A stretch of 7,091 nt of DNA from contig JAJDXU010000242.1 in NCBI GenBank assembly GCA_022823105.1, positions 1 through 7,091 of the forward strand. Direction: 5' to 3'. Origin of the DNA: Dehalococcoidia bacterium (lineage in GTDB: Bacteria > Chloroflexota > Dehalococcoidia > Lucifugimonadales > UBA3495). Below the pieces are notes generated by a model. It ran no database searches. It had not been told where the DNA came from and saw only the letters and a list, made by a program, of their open reading frames with translations. Positions 5,942-7,091 of the stretch are shown in pieces (within the stretch, counting starts at the first letter, position 1; each line of letters starts with the position of its first letter). The translations under genes and the position numbers were made by a program.

Positions 5942-5970
5942 ATCCCCCAACGCACGTATCTCCATTTGGC

Positions 5971-6011
5971 CTGTAGCGCTGTTCTGGCGGGGCAGGGACG
6001 CCTCCCTACAG
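5971..6011 (+). repeat. Inverted-repeat element just after the tRNA
   Basis: CTGTAG (5971-5976) and CTACAG (6006-6011) are perfect 6-bp arms. Inside, GGCG (5986-5989) can pair with CGCC (5999-6002), or AGGGA (5994-5998) with TCCCT (6003-6007) as an alternative. Two further pairs can be added outside the first stem with a one-base bulge. It could help end or process the tRNA transcript, or be a copy of a dispersed palindromic repeat; there is no T-run. Confidence 0.35.
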
Positions 6012-6085
6012 CCGGGCCGTGAGTGTTGGATGGTGGAGGCTGACCGTGCCATTGCCCGCGGAGGCGGCCAGGAAACATCGAGAAT

Positions 6086-6160
6086 CCGCAACCAATGCGC
6101 GCACACTGCAACCGGTTCAAGGGCGACCGGCCGGAGGCAGGGTTGGTGGCTTGGTTGCGG
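6086..6160. repeat. 10-bp perfect inverted repeat enclosing 55 bases with more symmetry
   Basis: CCGCAACCAA (6086-6095) and TTGGTTGCGG (6151-6160) are exact reverse complements. The 55 bases between contain a further CAACC and GGTTG pair and a CCGGCCGG palindrome. The region lies about 180 bases before the last gene. It might form a structured leader RNA, or be the ends of a tiny mobile-element relic. No coding frame is credible inside. Confidence 0.45.
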
Positions 6161-6343
6161 GCGTTGGGAATCGTAACGTAAAGCGGGGTATAACTTGATG
6201 GACGCCAGTGTAATGGGTGCCCATACTGAGTTGGGGCTGGCGGCGCAAAACAGTTTTTATCCGGCGATAATCGGGCCTGGTGTCCGTCTCCGACGGTTAT
6301 CCCCCTGAAATACACCGCATGAATTATATTGTAAGGGAGAACT

Positions 6344-7091
6344 ATGACCCTTTCTGACAATGACGCAATGAAAATGACGCCCGAGGTGTCTGAATTGATC
6401 GCGCTGGGTGATTGTCCAATCTGGGGTGATTTGCCCGCGAGGACCACCCAAAATGAGGATGGCTCGCTAACCGTCGTTTCCCCTCGAACCGGTGGCTCAT
6501 ACGGGATCGTGCCGGAAGCTGTTTTGTTACTGGCGACGCCAACTTATCGTTACGGAACAGTCCGACACCGACTGACCACGTGGTTGGTAGACCAACGGAT
6601 CGCGGGCGTCGAAACTCCGCAGGTCACACCTGCGATCATTGGCTATCTAAATGGCCGACGAATGCTGTCGGTAATAGAACGCGCAGATCGTTTGCTGACC
6701 TATCTCGCCGAGGAAACTCCTAAACTGGGATCAGCAATTGAGTTCGCTGACCTTGGTCCGGAAGCGGCCGAGGCTCTCGGCCTGAGGCTCGACGAGGTCG
6801 AGCATGTTTGGTCTAAGTCCACCAACCTTCGAGCGTATGCTTGGTCAGAGTCTGACAACTGGGATGAGGTGGAAGCGCTGCTGGATCATTTGGAACGACG
6901 GGGGTTTATCACTCAGGGATACAAGAGTCCCGGCGGCGGAATATGCACCTACTCGGTCAACGTCGAAGGATACGACCGTGTCGAAAGGATCGTAGCTTCG
7001 ACTGTGAGCAACCAAGCTTTCGTTGCCATGTGGTTCGACCCGAGCATGAACGATGCTTACGAGAGTGGGATCGGTCCGGCCATCGCTGCTA
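6344..7091 (+). CDS. N-terminal 249 codons of a probable sensor protein with a nucleoside deoxyribosyltransferase/TIR-like domain (3' end outside window)
   Basis: The frame is open from ATG 6344 to the window edge. AAGGGAG (6333-6339) lies four bases before the ATG, and an in-frame TAA at 6332-6334 excludes an earlier start. Features in order: a short acidic N-terminus; CPIWGDLPA (24-32); VVSPRTGGSYGI (44-55); HRLTTWLVDQRIAGVETP (75-92); LSVIERADRLLTYLAEETP (108-126); YAWSES (165-170); a winged-helix-like part with LLDHLERRGFI (179-189) and SVNVEGYDRVE (204-214); then QAFVAMWFDPSMNDAYESGI (224-243). From memory, the last motif begins a Rossmann-like domain related to nucleoside 2-deoxyribosyltransferases and TIR-type enzymes, found in many uncharacterised proteins of bacterial defence regions. 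The catalytic residues would be beyond the window, so no enzymatic claim can be checked here. GC is lower than in the phage genes. Similar proteins seem to have CxxC where this has CPIW, but I am not certain. Confidence 0.6.
   Translation, partial: MTLSDNDAMKMTPEVSELIALGDCPIWGDLPARTTQNEDGSLTVVSPRTGGSYGIVPEAVLLLATPTYRYGTVRHRLTTWLVDQRIAGVETPQVTPAIIGYLNGRRMLSVIERADRLLTYLAEETPKLGSAIEFADLGPEAAEALGLRLDEVEHVWSKSTNLRAYAWSESDNWDEVEALLDHLERRGFITQGYKSPGGGICTYSVNVEGYDRVERIVASTVSNQAFVAMWFDPSMNDAYESGIGPAIAA

Larger units (their letters stand above)
5942..6343. other. 402-bp spacer between the tRNA and the last gene
   Basis: I find no gene here. Short frames that cross from the tRNA into this region read tRNA-derived peptides and are not genes. 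The spacer holds two dyad structures listed separately (5971-6011 and 6086-6160) and a small inverted repeat ATGGG-TG-CCCAT at 6213-6224. A weak promoter-like pair, TTGGGA (6164-6169) and TATAAC (6189-6194), has a 19-base spacer, which is longer than optimal. Composition drops toward AT just before the last gene. Confidence 0.5.

Noticed and set aside
5716..5976. A + strand frame with NSVVECLLPKQKVVGSNPIA
   Set aside because: This is the tRNA read in the sense direction, not a protein.
5678..6106. A - strand frame with GRWDSNPRLFAWEANTLPL
   Set aside because: That peptide is the antisense translation of the tRNA-Gly and is a well-known type of spurious gene call.
5878..6447. A - strand frame with GAGDGIRTHDFLLGKQTLYH
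   Set aside because: It is also antisense tRNA sequence; the widely seen similarity to database proteins comes from mis-annotated tRNAs.

Overview
The window looks like bacterial chromosome of high GC content, roughly 65% by eye in most genes, with every gene on the + strand. It carries the remains of a tailed-phage packaging module and several mobile or defence-type genes around one ordinary-looking transporter gene. The organism cannot be fixed from sequence alone. The GC-rich codon use, a CCA-encoding tRNA-Gly(CCC) and the general look of the phage and transporter proteins would fit a Chloroflexota-like or similar environmental lineage, but that is a weak guess.

Left part (1-3208): the 3' end of a large terminase gene overlaps a complete HK97-type portal gene. 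The usual next genes (prohead protease, major capsid) are missing. Instead there is a two-gene unit whose reading frames overlap by 8 bp: a beta-class DNA methyltransferase with DPPY, and a 206-residue protein with a PD-(D/E)xK nuclease signature. I read the pair as a type II restriction-modification system inserted beside, or carried with, a truncated prophage.

Middle (3209-5025): an AT-rich spacer holds an inverted repeat, a TAAACC motif repeated at about two helical turns, a perfect 15-bp tandem duplication and a good sigma70-like promoter. It leads into a 536-residue Na/Pi-cotransporter-family membrane protein with a PhoU-like tail. The transporter keeps one QSS-type motif but its second copy and the usual asparagine motifs are altered.

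Right part (5026-7091): a 5'-truncated scrap of a tyrosine recombinase C-terminus, a lower-GC small four-helix membrane protein, tRNA-Gly(CCC), a 402-bp spacer rich in dyad symmetry, and the first 249 codons of a gene running off the end. That last gene resembles proteins that carry a nucleoside deoxyribosyltransferase/TIR-like Rossmann domain after an N-terminal sensor-like part. A recombinase relic, a tRNA and a base-composition shift suggest repeated insertion near this tRNA. The R-M pair and the last gene are the most interesting content; the link between them is only neighbourhood.
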